Of a stretch of DNA of 64,000 nucleotides, positions 52,858-62,469 are shown one piece after another. Position numbers and translations under genes: made by a program. Location: positions 496,001-560,000 of the forward strand of contig NZ_JAHWGU010000001.1 of assembly GCF_020873875.1 (NCBI RefSeq). The letters are read 5' to 3'. The notes beneath the pieces are model-generated. The model saw only the letters and a program-made list of their open reading frames with translations. It did no database searches and was not told the origin of the DNA. Source of the stretch: Actinoplanes sp. DH11 (GTDB taxonomy: Bacteria; Actinomycetota; Actinomycetes; Mycobacteriales; Micromonosporaceae). Position 1 is the first letter of the stretch, and the number at the start of each line of letters is the position of its first letter.

Positions 52858-53838
52858 ATGTCCTTCCCCGACATTCGCCCGCGCCGCCTCCGGCGCACCC
52901 CGGCCATCCGGCGCCTGGTCGAGGAGACCCGCCTCGCGCCCTCCGAACTGGTCCTGCCGCTCTTCCTCAAGGAGGGGCTGACCGAGCCGAAGCCGATCAG
53001 CTCCCTGCCCGGCGTCGTCCAGCACACCCGGGAATCGCTGCTCAAGGCCGCCACCGAGGCGGTAAGCGCCGGCGTCGGCGGCCTGATGCTCTTCGGCGTG
53101 CCGGACAACGCCAACAAGGACGCGACCGGGTCCGCCGGCCTCGACCCGGACGGCATCCTGAACGTCGGCGTCCGGGACCTCCGCCGTGAGTTCGGCGATG
53201 CCACAGTGGTGATGAGCGACCTCTGCCTGGACGAGTTCACCTCGCACGGGCACTGCGGCGTCCTCGCCGCCGACGGCTCCGTCGACAACGACGCCACCCT
53301 GAAGATCTACGCGGAGATGGCTGTCGCACAGGCTGACGCCGGCGCGCACATGGTCGGTCCGTCCGGCATGATGGACGGCCAGATCGGCGTGATCCGCAAG
53401 GCGCTGGACGCCGCCGGCCACCAGGACATCGCGATCCTCGCCTACTCGGCGAAGTACGCGGGCGCCTTCTACGGCCCGTTCCGCGAAGCCGTGGAATCCA
53501 CCCTGCAGGGCGATCGCCGGCAGTACCAGCAGGACCCGCCGAACCTGCGGGAAGCGTTGCGCGAGGTCGACCTGGACGTGGCCGAGGGCGCCGACATCGT
53601 GATGGTGAAGCCGGCCCTGCCGTACCTCGACGTGATCGCCGCGATCCGCGACCGGGTGACCGTGCCGGTCGCCGCCTACCAGGTGTCCGGTGAGTACGCG
53701 ATGGTCGAGGCCGCCGCTGCCAACGGGTGGATCGACCGGGAACGGGTCATCCTGGAGTCGCTGACGTCCATCAAGCGGGCCGGGGCGCAGATCACCCTGA
53801 CCTACTGGGCCACCGAGGTCGCCCAGATGCTGAAGTGA
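52858..53838 (+). CDS. hemB: delta-aminolevulinic acid dehydratase
   Basis: HemB condenses two ALA molecules to porphobilinogen. The 326-residue product has Schiff-base Lys251 in [13 protein letters not shown], Lys199 in [13 protein letters not shown], and the metal region [16 protein letters not shown] with Cys123 and Cys133 but Asp where zinc enzymes have the middle Cys. It starts 49 bp after hemD, with GGGAG 6 bases upstream, and stops 4 bp before the convergent GNAT gene. Confidence 0.96.
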   Translation: MSFPDIRPRRLRRTPAIRRLVEETRLAPSELVLPLFLKEGLTEPKPISSLPGVVQHTRESLLKAATEAVSAGVGGLMLFGVPDNANKDATGSAGLDPDGILNVGVRDLRREFGDATVVMSDLCLDEFTSHGHCGVLAADGSVDNDATLKIYAEMAVAQADAGAHMVGPSGMMDGQIGVIRKALDAAGHQDIAILAYSAKYAGAFYGPFREAVESTLQGDRRQYQQDPPNLREALREVDLDVAEGADIVMVKPALPYLDVIAAIRDRVTVPVAAYQVSGEYAMVEAAAANGWIDRERVILESLTSIKRAGAQITLTYWATEVAQMLK

Positions 53839-53842
53839 ACTG

Positions 53843-54865
53843 TCACTGCTCCCTGGGTTCCAGGGTGTGCACGAGCTGGGCCACATCCGCGATGTACTCG
53901 AACCAGTCCCGGTCGGACTGGTAACCCAGCTCGGCGTTGACCTTCAGCATCGACTCGTTGTTGTGGGCGTTCCACGTCTGGACCTGGCGCAGGCCCGGCT
54001 CGGCGGACCGCAACTCGAACAGCATCCGCGCCTTGATCGCGCGGTCGATGCCGTAGCCCCGGTGCTCCCGGACCACGATCGTGTCGTACTGGTCGGCACG
54101 CTCCGGGTGCTGCGCCGGCACCACCACCTCGGTCAGGCCCGCGACCGTGCCGCTGGCCTCGTGGATGGCAAGCACGATGTACGGCTTGAGGCCCCGCCTG
54201 TGCAGCGTGTCGAGCGACTCCCGCAGCCGCTGCGGATCGGACGAGCGGGGCGCCAGGTCCAGGTCGTCATCGTCGTTCTGCGCCTCGGACTTGGTCTTCG
54301 CATACGCCTCGAGGAGCGGCTCCGGCGGCCCACCCGGGTGGTATTCGATGCGGTAGCCGGAACTGATCCCGCCCGCCATCGCGCCCAAGGTCAGCCAGTC
54401 CACCGACTCCAGGTTGAGCACGCTGCGGGTTTCCACGTATTCGCGCTCGAAGCCCAGCGACTCGTAGAACGGGATCGCCGGGGTGCCGCCGATCGCTTCC
54501 ACCCCGATCGAGGTGAAACCCTCCAGATAGGCCCGGCGGGCCGCCACCGCGACCAGCTGACGCCCCAGGCCACGCCGGCGCAGGTCGGGCCGGACCAGGA
54601 TCTCCAGCACGCCGATGTCACCGAGCAGCAGGATGTTGACGTGCGCGAAAATGGTGCCGGCTCCCTCGGGCAACCGGTCATCCTCGACCACCCAGGTGAT
54701 CCGCCGCTCGCCCGGCATGGTCTCGGCCAGGTAATCCCGGACCTGTACGTCCAACCAGGGTGGATCATCCGGGAGATCTGCGGCCATGGCCGCGTTCACC
54801 GTCTCCACGAGCGACTGGATCTCGGCCGCGGACGCGGAGCGTGGATCCCATTCACGCACCCTCAC
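53843..54865 (-). CDS. tandem GNAT acetyltransferase
   Basis: The 340-residue product has two GNAT domains. The first (about 10-150) has the acetyl-CoA motif EILVRPDLRRRGLGRQLVAV and ending PAIPFYESLGF. The second (about 215-335) has TIVVREHRGYGIDRAIKARM and NAHNNESMLKVNAELGYQ. I do not see the mycothiol synthase pattern strongly enough to name it. The acceptor is unknown. Confidence 0.9.
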   Translation of the reverse strand: MRVREWDPRSASAAEIQSLVETVNAAMAADLPDDPPWLDVQVRDYLAETMPGERRITWVVEDDRLPEGAGTIFAHVNILLLGDIGVLEILVRPDLRRRGLGRQLVAVAARRAYLEGFTSIGVEAIGGTPAIPFYESLGFEREYVETRSVLNLESVDWLTLGAMAGGISSGYRIEYHPGGPPEPLLEAYAKTKSEAQNDDDDLDLAPRSSDPQRLRESLDTLHRRGLKPYIVLAIHEASGTVAGLTEVVVPAQHPERADQYDTIVVREHRGYGIDRAIKARMLFELRSAEPGLRQVQTWNAHNNESMLKVNAELGYQSDRDWFEYIADVAQLVHTLEPREQ

Positions 54866-54965
54866 CCGTACATCGTGCCGTTAACGTGACCATCTGGGAA
54901 GTGCTGGCCACGCAAAATACGGCTCCGCTCACCCAGCGTCAGCCTTCGTCGGGTCGCTGCCGCCG

Positions 54966-57425
54966 TCAGCTCCGGCTGCGCCGCCCGTACTCGTCGGCCT
55001 GCTGGAAGACCTTCTGCGCGTACGGCCGCAGCGCGTTGTACGACAGCACCGCGTCCCACCAGGACTCCGCCTTCGCCAGGTCCCGCCCGCCCTTGCACAG
55101 GTAGACGGCGGCGGTCAGCGCGGCATCGTCGATGTCGTTCGGGTTCTTCGTGCCGTCGTTGTCGCCGTCGACCGCGTTCTCGTTCCAGGTGGTCGGGATG
55201 AACTGCATCGCACCCACCGCCCGGTCGTACGTGGCGTCCCCGTCGAACTGCCCGCGGTCGGTGTCGTTGATCCGCTGCCGGCCACCCTGCCCGTCCAGCG
55301 GCAGACCGAAAATGGTCGGCGTGGAGACGCCGTCCACACCCAGCACCGCGCCGTTCGCACTGCCGTGCTCCGACTCCACCTTGCCGATCGCGGCGAGCGT
55401 GGTCCAGCTCAGATGACAGGACGGGGTGGTGCGCGCGGTCACCAGCTCGGCGTACCCGTATGCCTGCACCGCCACCACCGGAATGCCGACCTGCGTGCCG
55501 ACCTGGGTGGCCCACCCGGAAAGCGCGTCCGCGGGCCGGCCCCCGGTCCCGCCCGGCTGCGTGGTCGAGAGCCCCGGCAGGCCGGCAGTGGGAAGCCCGG
55601 CAGTGGGCAGCCCGGCAGTGGGCAGCCCGGCGTTGGGCAGCCCGGTCCCGCCCGGCACCGCTGTCGTCCCGAGCCCCGGCAGACCCGTGGCACCCGCACC
55701 GGGCAATCCTGTGGCCCCCACGCCCGGCAGTCCGGTTCCGCCCACGCCTGGCAGCCCGGTGCCACCTACGCCCGGCAGCCCGGTCCCGCCCGCGCCCGGC
55801 AGTCCGGTCCCGCCGAGCCCCGGATCCCCGGTGGGCGCGCCCGAAGCCACCGGCGCAGCCGAATCGCCGAAAGCAGGCGTCGCGCTGGGCGCGGCACCTT
55901 CAAGGGCCTTGGGTACGAGGTAAGCCCCCGAAGTACCGGCCAAAGCGATCAGAAGCACGACCACCACACCGGGAATGACAACCCGCCCGTTGGGGCTCCG
56001 AGCCCACCCGACGGTCGCCCGCCCAGCCCGCCCGACAGCCCGCCCGGGCCGAACCCGCCGCCCCTTCCGGGCCGGCGCGACCTGAGCAGCCCCAGCCACA
56101 CCGACGCCGGCTTCACCCTTGGCCGCCTCGCCCGCGCCGGCCTGGCCTTTGGCGCCCGACTCGTCCGCGCCGGCCTGGCCTTTGCTGCTCGACTCGCCCG
56201 CGCCCGCCTGGCTCTTGCCTGGCTCACCGACGCCAGCTTTGTCGGAGTTCGACCCGCCTGCGCCCGTCAGGCCCTTGCCCGGCTCGCCCTTGCCCGTTCC
56301 GGCGGCTTCGGCGGCGGCACCCGGCGTGCCGGCTTTACTGACGCCTGCCTCGCTCTTACCGCCCTCACCAGCGCCGGGCTGGCTCGCGCCAGCCTCGCTC
56401 TTGCCCACTCCAGCAGCTCCACCAGGCGTGCCGACCACATCTTTCGCCGCCTCAGCGGTCCCGCGAGCAACAACGCTCGCGCTGCCCGCGCCATTTGTGC
56501 CCGCGCCGCTCAGTCCCGCGCCACTCAGGCCCGTGCCGCTTTTGCTCGCGCTGTCCTGGCCGCCGGTGTCGTCCGTGTCGGCCACGCCGCCCGTCGCCGT
56601 GCTGCTCGTGGGCGCGCCCGCAGAAACCTTGTCCGAGGCCGCCGACTTCGCGGATGTCGACTTTTCGGCGTCCGGCCCCGCGGCCTTAGCATCGGTCGCC
56701 GCTGAGGCCGCTTGACCCTCAGATGCTGTACCTGCTGCCTCGGCAGGCTTCGCCCGATTCTCAGACCTCGCTGCCGCTGCCGCTGCCGCTGCGGTGCCCT
56801 GGGCCCCTCGCTTCGTGGCAGCTTCATCCGGCTTTGCTGGGTCCCACCCGGCGTCCTGCTCAGGCTTGACCGGCCTTGCGGGATCCCAGCCGGCCGAATC
56901 CGCTGATCTCGGCGATTTCGTGGGCTTTGCCGTTTCTTCGGCCCGCGACGAAGCTCCGGTTTCAACCCCGCCATTTGCGAAGGCCGAGACGGGCTCGGCG
57001 GCGGGGGAGGACGCAGCCGCTCCGCTCGACGAGGTCGGATCAGCGTCGGTAGCGCTCCTCGTGTCCGAGCCCGGCTCAACGGATCCGGAGCCTGCGCCCG
57101 CGGCTGGTCCGGAGGCTGTGGCTGGTCCGGTGCCTGCGCTCGCGGCTGCTTCGGACCCTGCGGCGGGTTGGGCGCCTGTGCCTGACTCGGGCCGAGAGCC
57201 TGCGCTCGGGGCGGACCCAGAGGCAGCGGGTTCAGAGGTAGCAGAAGGGGCGGCGGCAGAGTTCGCCGGAGCGTCCTTGGCCGGCGGCTTCTCGCCCGAC
57301 ATTTCCGACTTGCTCGGGCCGCGCTGAACCGGCGCCGCGCCGGAACCGCCCAGCGGTCTCCGCAGTTGCGGAGCCGCGGCGCGCAGTCCGGGTAGCTCTA
57401 CCGGTTTCTTCGGTGCCTCCGCCAC
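54966..57425 (-). CDS. membrane-anchored lytic transglycosylase with long low-complexity arm
   Basis: The 819-residue product has about 480 N-terminal residues of Ala/Gly/Ser/Glu/Lys repeats (such as SSKGQAGADESGAKGQAGAG), a basic stretch, one membrane helix (about 480-500, VVIPGVVVVLLIALAGTSGA), a Gly/Leu/Pro repeat linker (GTGLPGVG and TAGLP units), and a C-terminal transglycosylase domain: LAAIGKVESEHG (catalytic Glu), DRAVGAMQFIPTTW, and ALTAAVYLCKGGRDL. The enzyme faces outside and the arm inside. GTG 57425 has AGGG 8 bases upstream; GTG 57452 is possible. Confidence 0.85.
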   Translation of the reverse strand: MAEAPKKPVELPGLRAAAPQLRRPLGGSGAAPVQRGPSKSEMSGEKPPAKDAPANSAAAPSATSEPAASGSAPSAGSRPESGTGAQPAAGSEAAASAGTGPATASGPAAGAGSGSVEPGSDTRSATDADPTSSSGAAASSPAAEPVSAFANGGVETGASSRAEETAKPTKSPRSADSAGWDPARPVKPEQDAGWDPAKPDEAATKRGAQGTAAAAAAAARSENRAKPAEAAGTASEGQAASAATDAKAAGPDAEKSTSAKSAASDKVSAGAPTSSTATGGVADTDDTGGQDSASKSGTGLSGAGLSGAGTNGAGSASVVARGTAEAAKDVVGTPGGAAGVGKSEAGASQPGAGEGGKSEAGVSKAGTPGAAAEAAGTGKGEPGKGLTGAGGSNSDKAGVGEPGKSQAGAGESSSKGQAGADESGAKGQAGAGEAAKGEAGVGVAGAAQVAPARKGRRVRPGRAVGRAGRATVGWARSPNGRVVIPGVVVVLLIALAGTSGAYLVPKALEGAAPSATPAFGDSAAPVASGAPTGDPGLGGTGLPGAGGTGLPGVGGTGLPGVGGTGLPGVGATGLPGAGATGLPGLGTTAVPGGTGLPNAGLPTAGLPTAGLPTAGLPGLSTTQPGGTGGRPADALSGWATQVGTQVGIPVVAVQAYGYAELVTARTTPSCHLSWTTLAAIGKVESEHGSANGAVLGVDGVSTPTIFGLPLDGQGGRQRINDTDRGQFDGDATYDRAVGAMQFIPTTWNENAVDGDNDGTKNPNDIDDAALTAAVYLCKGGRDLAKAESWWDAVLSYNALRPYAQKVFQQADEYGRRSRS

Positions 57426-57527
57426 GGCGTCGACCCTACCCGTTCGTGTCACCCTGCCGGGAGGCCGGAAGCGGCAGGTGTCCGACTACCTGTGCGCGGA
57501 TCGTCGCAGGGGTCCTACGCTGGTCGG

Positions 57528-57749
57528 ATGCCCCGTTATGAGTACCGCTGCCGCGCCTGCGGCGACACCTTCGAGCTCAGCCGTCCGATGAGTGCTTCGA
57601 CCGATCCCGCGGCCTGCCCGCAGGGCCACGGCGACACCGTGAAGTTGTTGTCCACTGTCGCTGTCACCGGCCGTGGCGGTGGGGCGTCGGCGCCGGCCGG
57701 GCCCGCGGCCGGCGGCGGGGGTTGTTGCGGCGGCGGCTGCGGCTGCTGA
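57528..57749 (+). CDS. FmdB-type zinc-ribbon protein
   Basis: The 73-residue product starts PRYEYRCRACGDTFELSRPM, with CxxC and a second pair CPQGH, the FmdB/RPA-type zinc ribbon. It ends in a Gly/Cys tail (GGGGCCGGGCGC) with five extra cysteines. Its function is unknown; some family members affect regulatory or amidase operons. ATG 57528 starts the conserved core. Confidence 0.9.
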   Translation: MPRYEYRCRACGDTFELSRPMSASTDPAACPQGHGDTVKLLSTVAVTGRGGGASAPAGPAAGGGGCCGGGCGC

Positions 57750-57768
57750 TCGGATCCGTTCGAGTGCT

Positions 57769-57798
57769 GCCGCACGGCCACCCTCCGGGCCGTGCGGC
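57769..57798 (+). terminator. terminator after the FmdB gene
   Basis: GCCGCACGGCC (57769-57779) pairs perfectly with GGCCGTGCGGC (57788-57798), 20 bp past the stop. Confidence 0.75.
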
Positions 57799-57799
57799 T

Positions 57800-57900
57800 G
57801 CGGCTCGAAGCGGCCCGCGGTGGCGGCCGGCTCGAAGCGGCCCGTGCGGCGGCGGCTCGAAAGCGGCCCGCGGCGGCGGCTCGAAAGCGGTCTGAGGCCA
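57800..57900. repeat. 25-bp degenerate tandem repeats
   Basis: Four or so units around CGGCTCGAAGCGGCCCGCGG fill 57800-57900. The rest of the gap to 58236 shows no gene. GTCACCG (58150-58156) and CGGTGAC (58174-58180) form a small inverted repeat near the next start, possibly an operator. Confidence 0.7.
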
Positions 57901-58236
57901 AGGCCGTGACCCCCGGCGGGTGAAAAGCGGCCCGACCCGGCGCGGTGACCCCGGCCGGTGACCTCGCCCTCGCGCCGGGTGCCGATCCGGGGCCACGTAC
58001 GGGTACACCCGAACGTCCTGACGCTTTTGGCCGGACGCGGCGTTTCCGCCTTCGATCTCTTTCGTTACGAGACGCGTAGTCCCGTACGCCGGCGTGTCGA
58101 TGTCGCGATCACATGTACTCCGTAAGGGGTCGGCCGTCGCGGGCAAATAGTCACCGTCCGTTTCTACGATGGGCGGTGACACAGAGATACGGCAGCATGA
58201 GGCGCGACTTCCAAAAAAGGGGGCGGAGGGTCCACC

Positions 58237-60870
58237 GTGTCGGGATGGAGCGAGCTACCCAGTGGTCTGGTGACCTTTATGTTCACCGACATAGAGGGCT
58301 CCACACGGCTGGCCCGGATGCTCGGCGAGGCGTACCGGGGGGTCCTCAATGCCCACCGATCAGTGCTACGCGCTGTGCTGGACGACTTCGGTGGTGTCGA
58401 GCTTCTCACGGAGGGTGACTCATTTTTCGTGGCGTTCGGTAACGCCGGGGACGCCGTCGCCGCGTGCGTGGAGGCGCAGCGGCGACTGTCCGCTCACGAC
58501 TGGCCGCGGCGGGACGCGGTGCCCCGAGTCCGGATCGGATTGCACACCGGGTACGCGACACCGGTGGGCCGGGAGTACGCGAGCGCCGAGGTGCACCGCG
58601 CGGCCCGGGTGTCGGCTGCCGCGCACGGCGGGCAGATCCTCTGTTCCGAGGCGACCGCGCTGGCCGTGACCGCGGCCTACACCGGCGCCTCCACGAAAGG
58701 CGGCACGAAAGGCGGGACGGGGGGTGGGCTCGCCGCCGTCGACCTGCTCGACCTGGGCGCCTACCGCCTGCGCGGCTTCGACGACGACGAGCGGATCTTC
58801 CAGGTTGTCGCGCCGGGGCTGGAACGTGAGTTCCCCCGGCCGCGCACCGCGGAGGCCCCCCGGCACAACCTGCCGGCCGCGCACAGCCGGTTCGTGGGGC
58901 GCGCTGCCGAGCTCACCGAACTGTCCGAGCTGATCGGTCGCAACCGGCTGGTCACCGTGGTGGGACCGGGCGGTTCCGGCAAGACCCGGCTCACTTTGGC
59001 GGTGGCCGATCAGCTGCTTCCCGCGTACCCCGGTGGTGTCTGGACGATCGATGCCGCCACCGCCGCGGACGGCCTGCCCACCATGCTGGCCGCGGCTCTG
59101 GGTCTGCGGCCCGAACCGGGCCGTCCGATGATCGAGACCTTGGTCGAGCAGTGCGCCGAGCGGCGGATGCTGGTGCTGCTGCAGACGTGTGACGCGGCGC
59201 CGTCGGTCACCGCCACGCTGGTGCACCGGCTGCTGAGCCGCTGTCGCCGGCTGGATGTGGTGGCCACCGGCCGGGCGCCGCTCGGCCTGCCCGGCGAGAC
59301 GGTGTGGCGGATCCCGCCGCTTGCTCCGGCGGACGCCTTCGCGCTGCTGCGGGAGCGCGCGTCGGCGGCTCAGGGTGGCCGGCCCGGCGACGGTGACCAG
59401 CAGCTGGCCGGGCTGGCCGCGCGGCTGGAGGGTTCGCCGCTGGCGATCGAGCTGGCCGCCGCACGCCTGCGACTGCTCCCCGCGGAGCAGCTGGCCCGGC
59501 GCCTGGACGACCCGCTCGGTGCGCTGGACAACGACGCGGCCGGCGACGGGCGGCACGCCAGCCTGGCCAACAACCTGGCGTGGTCGTACCGGACGCTCGG
59601 CAGCCGGGCGGCGGAGTTGCTGCGCCGGCTCGCGGTCTTCGCCGGGCCGGTGGAGCTGTCCACGGTCGAGTGGTGCGGCGCGGAATCGCTCGGCGCGCTC
59701 TCCGAGCTTGCCGACAAATCGCTTGTCGAGGTGGTGCCGGGTGCGCGATATCGGCTTTCCGATCAGGTACGGGCGTACGCGCTCCGCCAGCTCGCCGCGA
59801 CGGGTGACGAACCCGCAGTCCGCCGGCGTCATCTGACCTGGGCGATGCGTGCGCTCGACCGGGTCGCGGTGGACACCGACGACCAGGTGCGTACGGTCTC
59901 GCTCACCGAACTGAGCCCGTACGTCGCCGAGTGGCAGGCCGCGCTGCGCTGGGCGGCGTGCAGCGGTGACGTGCGTTCCGGCCTGCGCCTGGCCGCCGCG
60001 CTGGACCCGTGGTGGCGGGAGCACGGCGACGGCCGGGAGGGCCGTGAGCTGCTGTCTCGGCTCTACCGGCGGGTGACCGGGGAGATCGGGCCGGCGGAGT
60101 TGGCCGGTGCCTACCTGATCCACGCCGGGCTGGCCGACGAGCGCGCCGAGCGGGACCGGTTTCTCACCCGCGCCGAGTCACAGGCCCGCGAGGCCGGCGA
60201 CCCCGCGCTTCTGATCCGTGCGCTCGCCGCGCGGCGGTCGCGGCCGGATGGTGACGGCGAGCCGGCCGAGCAGGCCTGCCGTGCGGTGATCGCGGAGGCG
60301 GAACGGCTCGGGGTGGCTGCTGCCGCGCTACCGGCGGTGCTGGCCCTGGCCGAGTTGTTGTGGCGGCGGGGCGCGCTGTCCGAGGCGGCGGACCTGCTGG
60401 GCGCGGCCCGTCAGATCGAGGCGGCGCACCCGGAGGACCGGGGCCGCCGGGCCGTGGACTGGATGCTGGGGATGGTGGCGCTGCGCCGGGCCGACCTGGT
60501 CGCCGCACACGATCACCTGGTGGTGGCGTTGCGGTCGAGGCTGCGGCACGGGTTCCGGGGTGCTGCCGCGGACGCGGTCGCCGCGATCGCGGTGCGGTGT
60601 GTGCTGGGCGGGGACCGGGTGACGGCGGCGGTGCTGTTCGGCGGGGCGGAGGCGGCGCGCGGTGCCCGCCGGACGGAGTCGTTCGGTGCCTTCTGGTCGG
60701 CGCAGCAGGCGTCGCTGCGGGCGGCGCTCGGCGATGCGGCTTTCGACGAGGCGTACGCGGACGGCGCCGGCCTGGGTTTCGACCGGATCGTGGCGATGGC
60801 CCTCGCGGTCGAGCACCCGGACCTGGAGGACGGTGCCGCGCGGTTCGCGAACGCGGTCAGTGGATCTTGA
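58237..60870 (+). CDS. class III cyclase domain fused to NB-ARC-like ATPase regulator
   Basis: The 877-residue product has an N-terminal cyclase homology domain (about 8-200): metal Asp in FMFTDIEGSTRLARML, LLTEGDSFFVAFGNAGDAV, IGLHTGYATPVGREYAS and VHRAARVSAAAHGGQI. It is followed by a P-loop ATPase (about 218-500, VGPGGSGKTRLTLAV, ALDNDAAGD, LADKSLVEVV) and helical repeats (about 540-870). It may make cAMP in response to a ligand, or be a sensory regulator. The usual transition-state Asn is His in VHRAAR. GTG 58237 has GGAGGG 6 bases upstream. Confidence 0.9.
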   Translation: MSGWSELPSGLVTFMFTDIEGSTRLARMLGEAYRGVLNAHRSVLRAVLDDFGGVELLTEGDSFFVAFGNAGDAVAACVEAQRRLSAHDWPRRDAVPRVRIGLHTGYATPVGREYASAEVHRAARVSAAAHGGQILCSEATALAVTAAYTGASTKGGTKGGTGGGLAAVDLLDLGAYRLRGFDDDERIFQVVAPGLEREFPRPRTAEAPRHNLPAAHSRFVGRAAELTELSELIGRNRLVTVVGPGGSGKTRLTLAVADQLLPAYPGGVWTIDAATAADGLPTMLAAALGLRPEPGRPMIETLVEQCAERRMLVLLQTCDAAPSVTATLVHRLLSRCRRLDVVATGRAPLGLPGETVWRIPPLAPADAFALLRERASAAQGGRPGDGDQQLAGLAARLEGSPLAIELAAARLRLLPAEQLARRLDDPLGALDNDAAGDGRHASLANNLAWSYRTLGSRAAELLRRLAVFAGPVELSTVEWCGAESLGALSELADKSLVEVVPGARYRLSDQVRAYALRQLAATGDEPAVRRRHLTWAMRALDRVAVDTDDQVRTVSLTELSPYVAEWQAALRWAACSGDVRSGLRLAAALDPWWREHGDGREGRELLSRLYRRVTGEIGPAELAGAYLIHAGLADERAERDRFLTRAESQAREAGDPALLIRALAARRSRPDGDGEPAEQACRAVIAEAERLGVAAAALPAVLALAELLWRRGALSEAADLLGAARQIEAAHPEDRGRRAVDWMLGMVALRRADLVAAHDHLVVALRSRLRHGFRGAAADAVAAIAVRCVLGGDRVTAAVLFGGAEAARGARRTESFGAFWSAQQASLRAALGDAAFDEAYADGAGLGFDRIVAMALAVEHPDLEDGAARFANAVSGS

Positions 60871-61360
60871 CGGCCCGGGGTTTGTCGCCGAGCAGGCGTA
60901 CCGACTGGAAGTAGAGGAAGGCGAGCGCGTTGCACGGCGGCTGCGCGGCGAGCCGGTGGCTGTCGCACACGCGCCGCAGGTCCGCCCGGAACACCTCGTC
61001 GAGCCGTTTGCGGTGCTTGTCGAAGGTGCCCAGCGCCCGGTAGTTGCGGTACCCGAAGTCGTGGTGGCGGCAGGCGGTTCCGAAGCGGAAGCCGAACGGG
61101 TTCTCCGGTGCGTGACTGCACCGGTCGGTGGACCAGTCGAAGCCGTACGCCGCCCATCGCTCTTGATCCTGTCGCGCGGCGTTCCATGCCGCGAAGCTCG
61201 CCGCGGTCGGCTGCGTCCAGCGCAGCAGCAGGCCCGCTCGGTCGTCGGCAGCGGATATGGGAAGAGCGGCAGCGGTCCCGGGAGGAGCGGCAGCGGCGGG
61301 TCCGGCCAGCACCGTCGTACCGGCCAGGAGGAAACCTGCGACGGTGGCGCGCCAACTCAT
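60857..61360 (-). CDS. secreted phospholipase A2
   Basis: The 167-residue product has a signal peptide (MSWRATVAGFLLAGTTVLAG, Ala-rich cleavage) and the prokaryotic PLA2 core: DWSTDRCSHAPENPFGFRF, then ACRHHDFGYRNY with the catalytic His-Asp pair, and Cys residues for disulfides. It would release the sn-2 fatty acid of phospholipids outside the cell. It converges on and overlaps the cyclase gene by 14 bp. Confidence 0.92.
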   Translation of the reverse strand: MSWRATVAGFLLAGTTVLAGPAAAAPPGTAAALPISAADDRAGLLLRWTQPTAASFAAWNAARQDQERWAAYGFDWSTDRCSHAPENPFGFRFGTACRHHDFGYRNYRALGTFDKHRKRLDEVFRADLRRVCDSHRLAAQPPCNALAFLYFQSVRLLGDKPRAVKIH

Positions 61361-61432
61361 CCGGCCTCCGATAACGTCTCTCGGGTGTGATCTCCAGCTT
61401 GACCGTTAGGGTGAGTGCGTGCAGGCGGTTCC

Positions 61433-62449
61433 ATGATTCATCTACCGCTGGTCCGGCAGGGACCGCTGAAGGCTCTGGCAGCCCGTCTGGCGATGGCCTG
61501 TTCGCTCGTCGCGGTCACCGTCGCGGTGATCTACTTCGATCGCGCGGGCTACCGGGACGTCAACGAGGACGGCCTGACCCTCCTCGACTGCGCCTACTAC
61601 GCGGTGGTCACGCTCTCCACCACCGGTTACGGGGACATCACCCCGGTCTCTCCGAGCGCCCGCCTGGTGAACGTCCTGTTCATCACGCCCGCCCGGGTGC
61701 TCTTCCTGATCATCCTGGTCGGCACCACGCTGGAGGTGCTGACCGACCAGTACCGGAAGGGCCTGCGGGTCAGCCGGTGGAGGCGAAAGTTGAAGGACCA
61801 CATCATCATCTGCGGTTACGGCACCAAGGGCCGGGCTGCGGTCGCCGCACTGCTGGAGACGGGCTACGAGAAGTCCCGGATCGTGATCGTGGAGAACCGC
61901 GAGGCCGGCGTACGGCAGGCGATGGCGAGTGGTTTCGTCGTGATCGAGGGCGACGCCACCCGGTCGGCCGTGCTGAACGAAGCCGACGTGAAGAACTGCA
62001 AGTCGGTCATCATCGCCACCGACCGCGACGAGGCCTCGGTGCTGATCACGCTGACTGTCCGGCAGCTCACCGCCGGCCAGGTCCGGATCATCGCGGCGGT
62101 CCGGGAGCAGGAGAACGCGGCCCTGCTGAAGCAGAGCGGCGCGCACCACGTGATCGTGTCGTCGTCGACGGCGGGCCGCCTGCTGGGTCTGACCACGACC
62201 GCCCCGCCGCTGATCGACGTGGTGGAGGACCTGCTCACCCCGGGTCAGGGCATGGCGCTGGCGATGCGCTCGGCCGAGCGCGCCGAGGTCGGCAAGAACC
62301 CGCGGGAGCTGGTCACGCTGGTGGTCGCGCTGATCCGCCGCGGCAAGGTGCTTCCGCTGGGTGGCGGGAACGTGGTCACCATCGAGACCGGTGACCTGCT
62401 GGTCTACATCCGGGACGACGAGGGCGTGCCCAGCGGCGTCTCGGTCTGA
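61433..62449 (+). CDS. potassium channel with RCK (TrkA-N) domain
   Basis: The 338-residue product has two membrane helices (about 15-35 and 80-100) with the pore motif TTGYGDITP between, and a cytoplasmic RCK domain: IIICGYGTKGRAAVAAL, IVIVENREAG, VIEGDATRSAVL and a TrkA-C-like end (PLGGGNVVTIETGDLLVYI). It conducts potassium gated by nucleotide or ions. GTG 61415 would add six residues. Confidence 0.92.
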   Translation: MIHLPLVRQGPLKALAARLAMACSLVAVTVAVIYFDRAGYRDVNEDGLTLLDCAYYAVVTLSTTGYGDITPVSPSARLVNVLFITPARVLFLIILVGTTLEVLTDQYRKGLRVSRWRRKLKDHIIICGYGTKGRAAVAALLETGYEKSRIVIVENREAGVRQAMASGFVVIEGDATRSAVLNEADVKNCKSVIIATDRDEASVLITLTVRQLTAGQVRIIAAVREQENAALLKQSGAHHVIVSSSTAGRLLGLTTTAPPLIDVVEDLLTPGQGMALAMRSAERAEVGKNPRELVTLVVALIRRGKVLPLGGGNVVTIETGDLLVYIRDDEGVPSGVSV

Positions 62450-62469
62450 CGCCGCCGGGCCACTCGGCC

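Noticed and set aside
53843..54865. Mycothiol synthase MshD
   Set aside because: It is a double GNAT protein of about the right size, but I could not see MshD-specific motifs, so only the general family is given.
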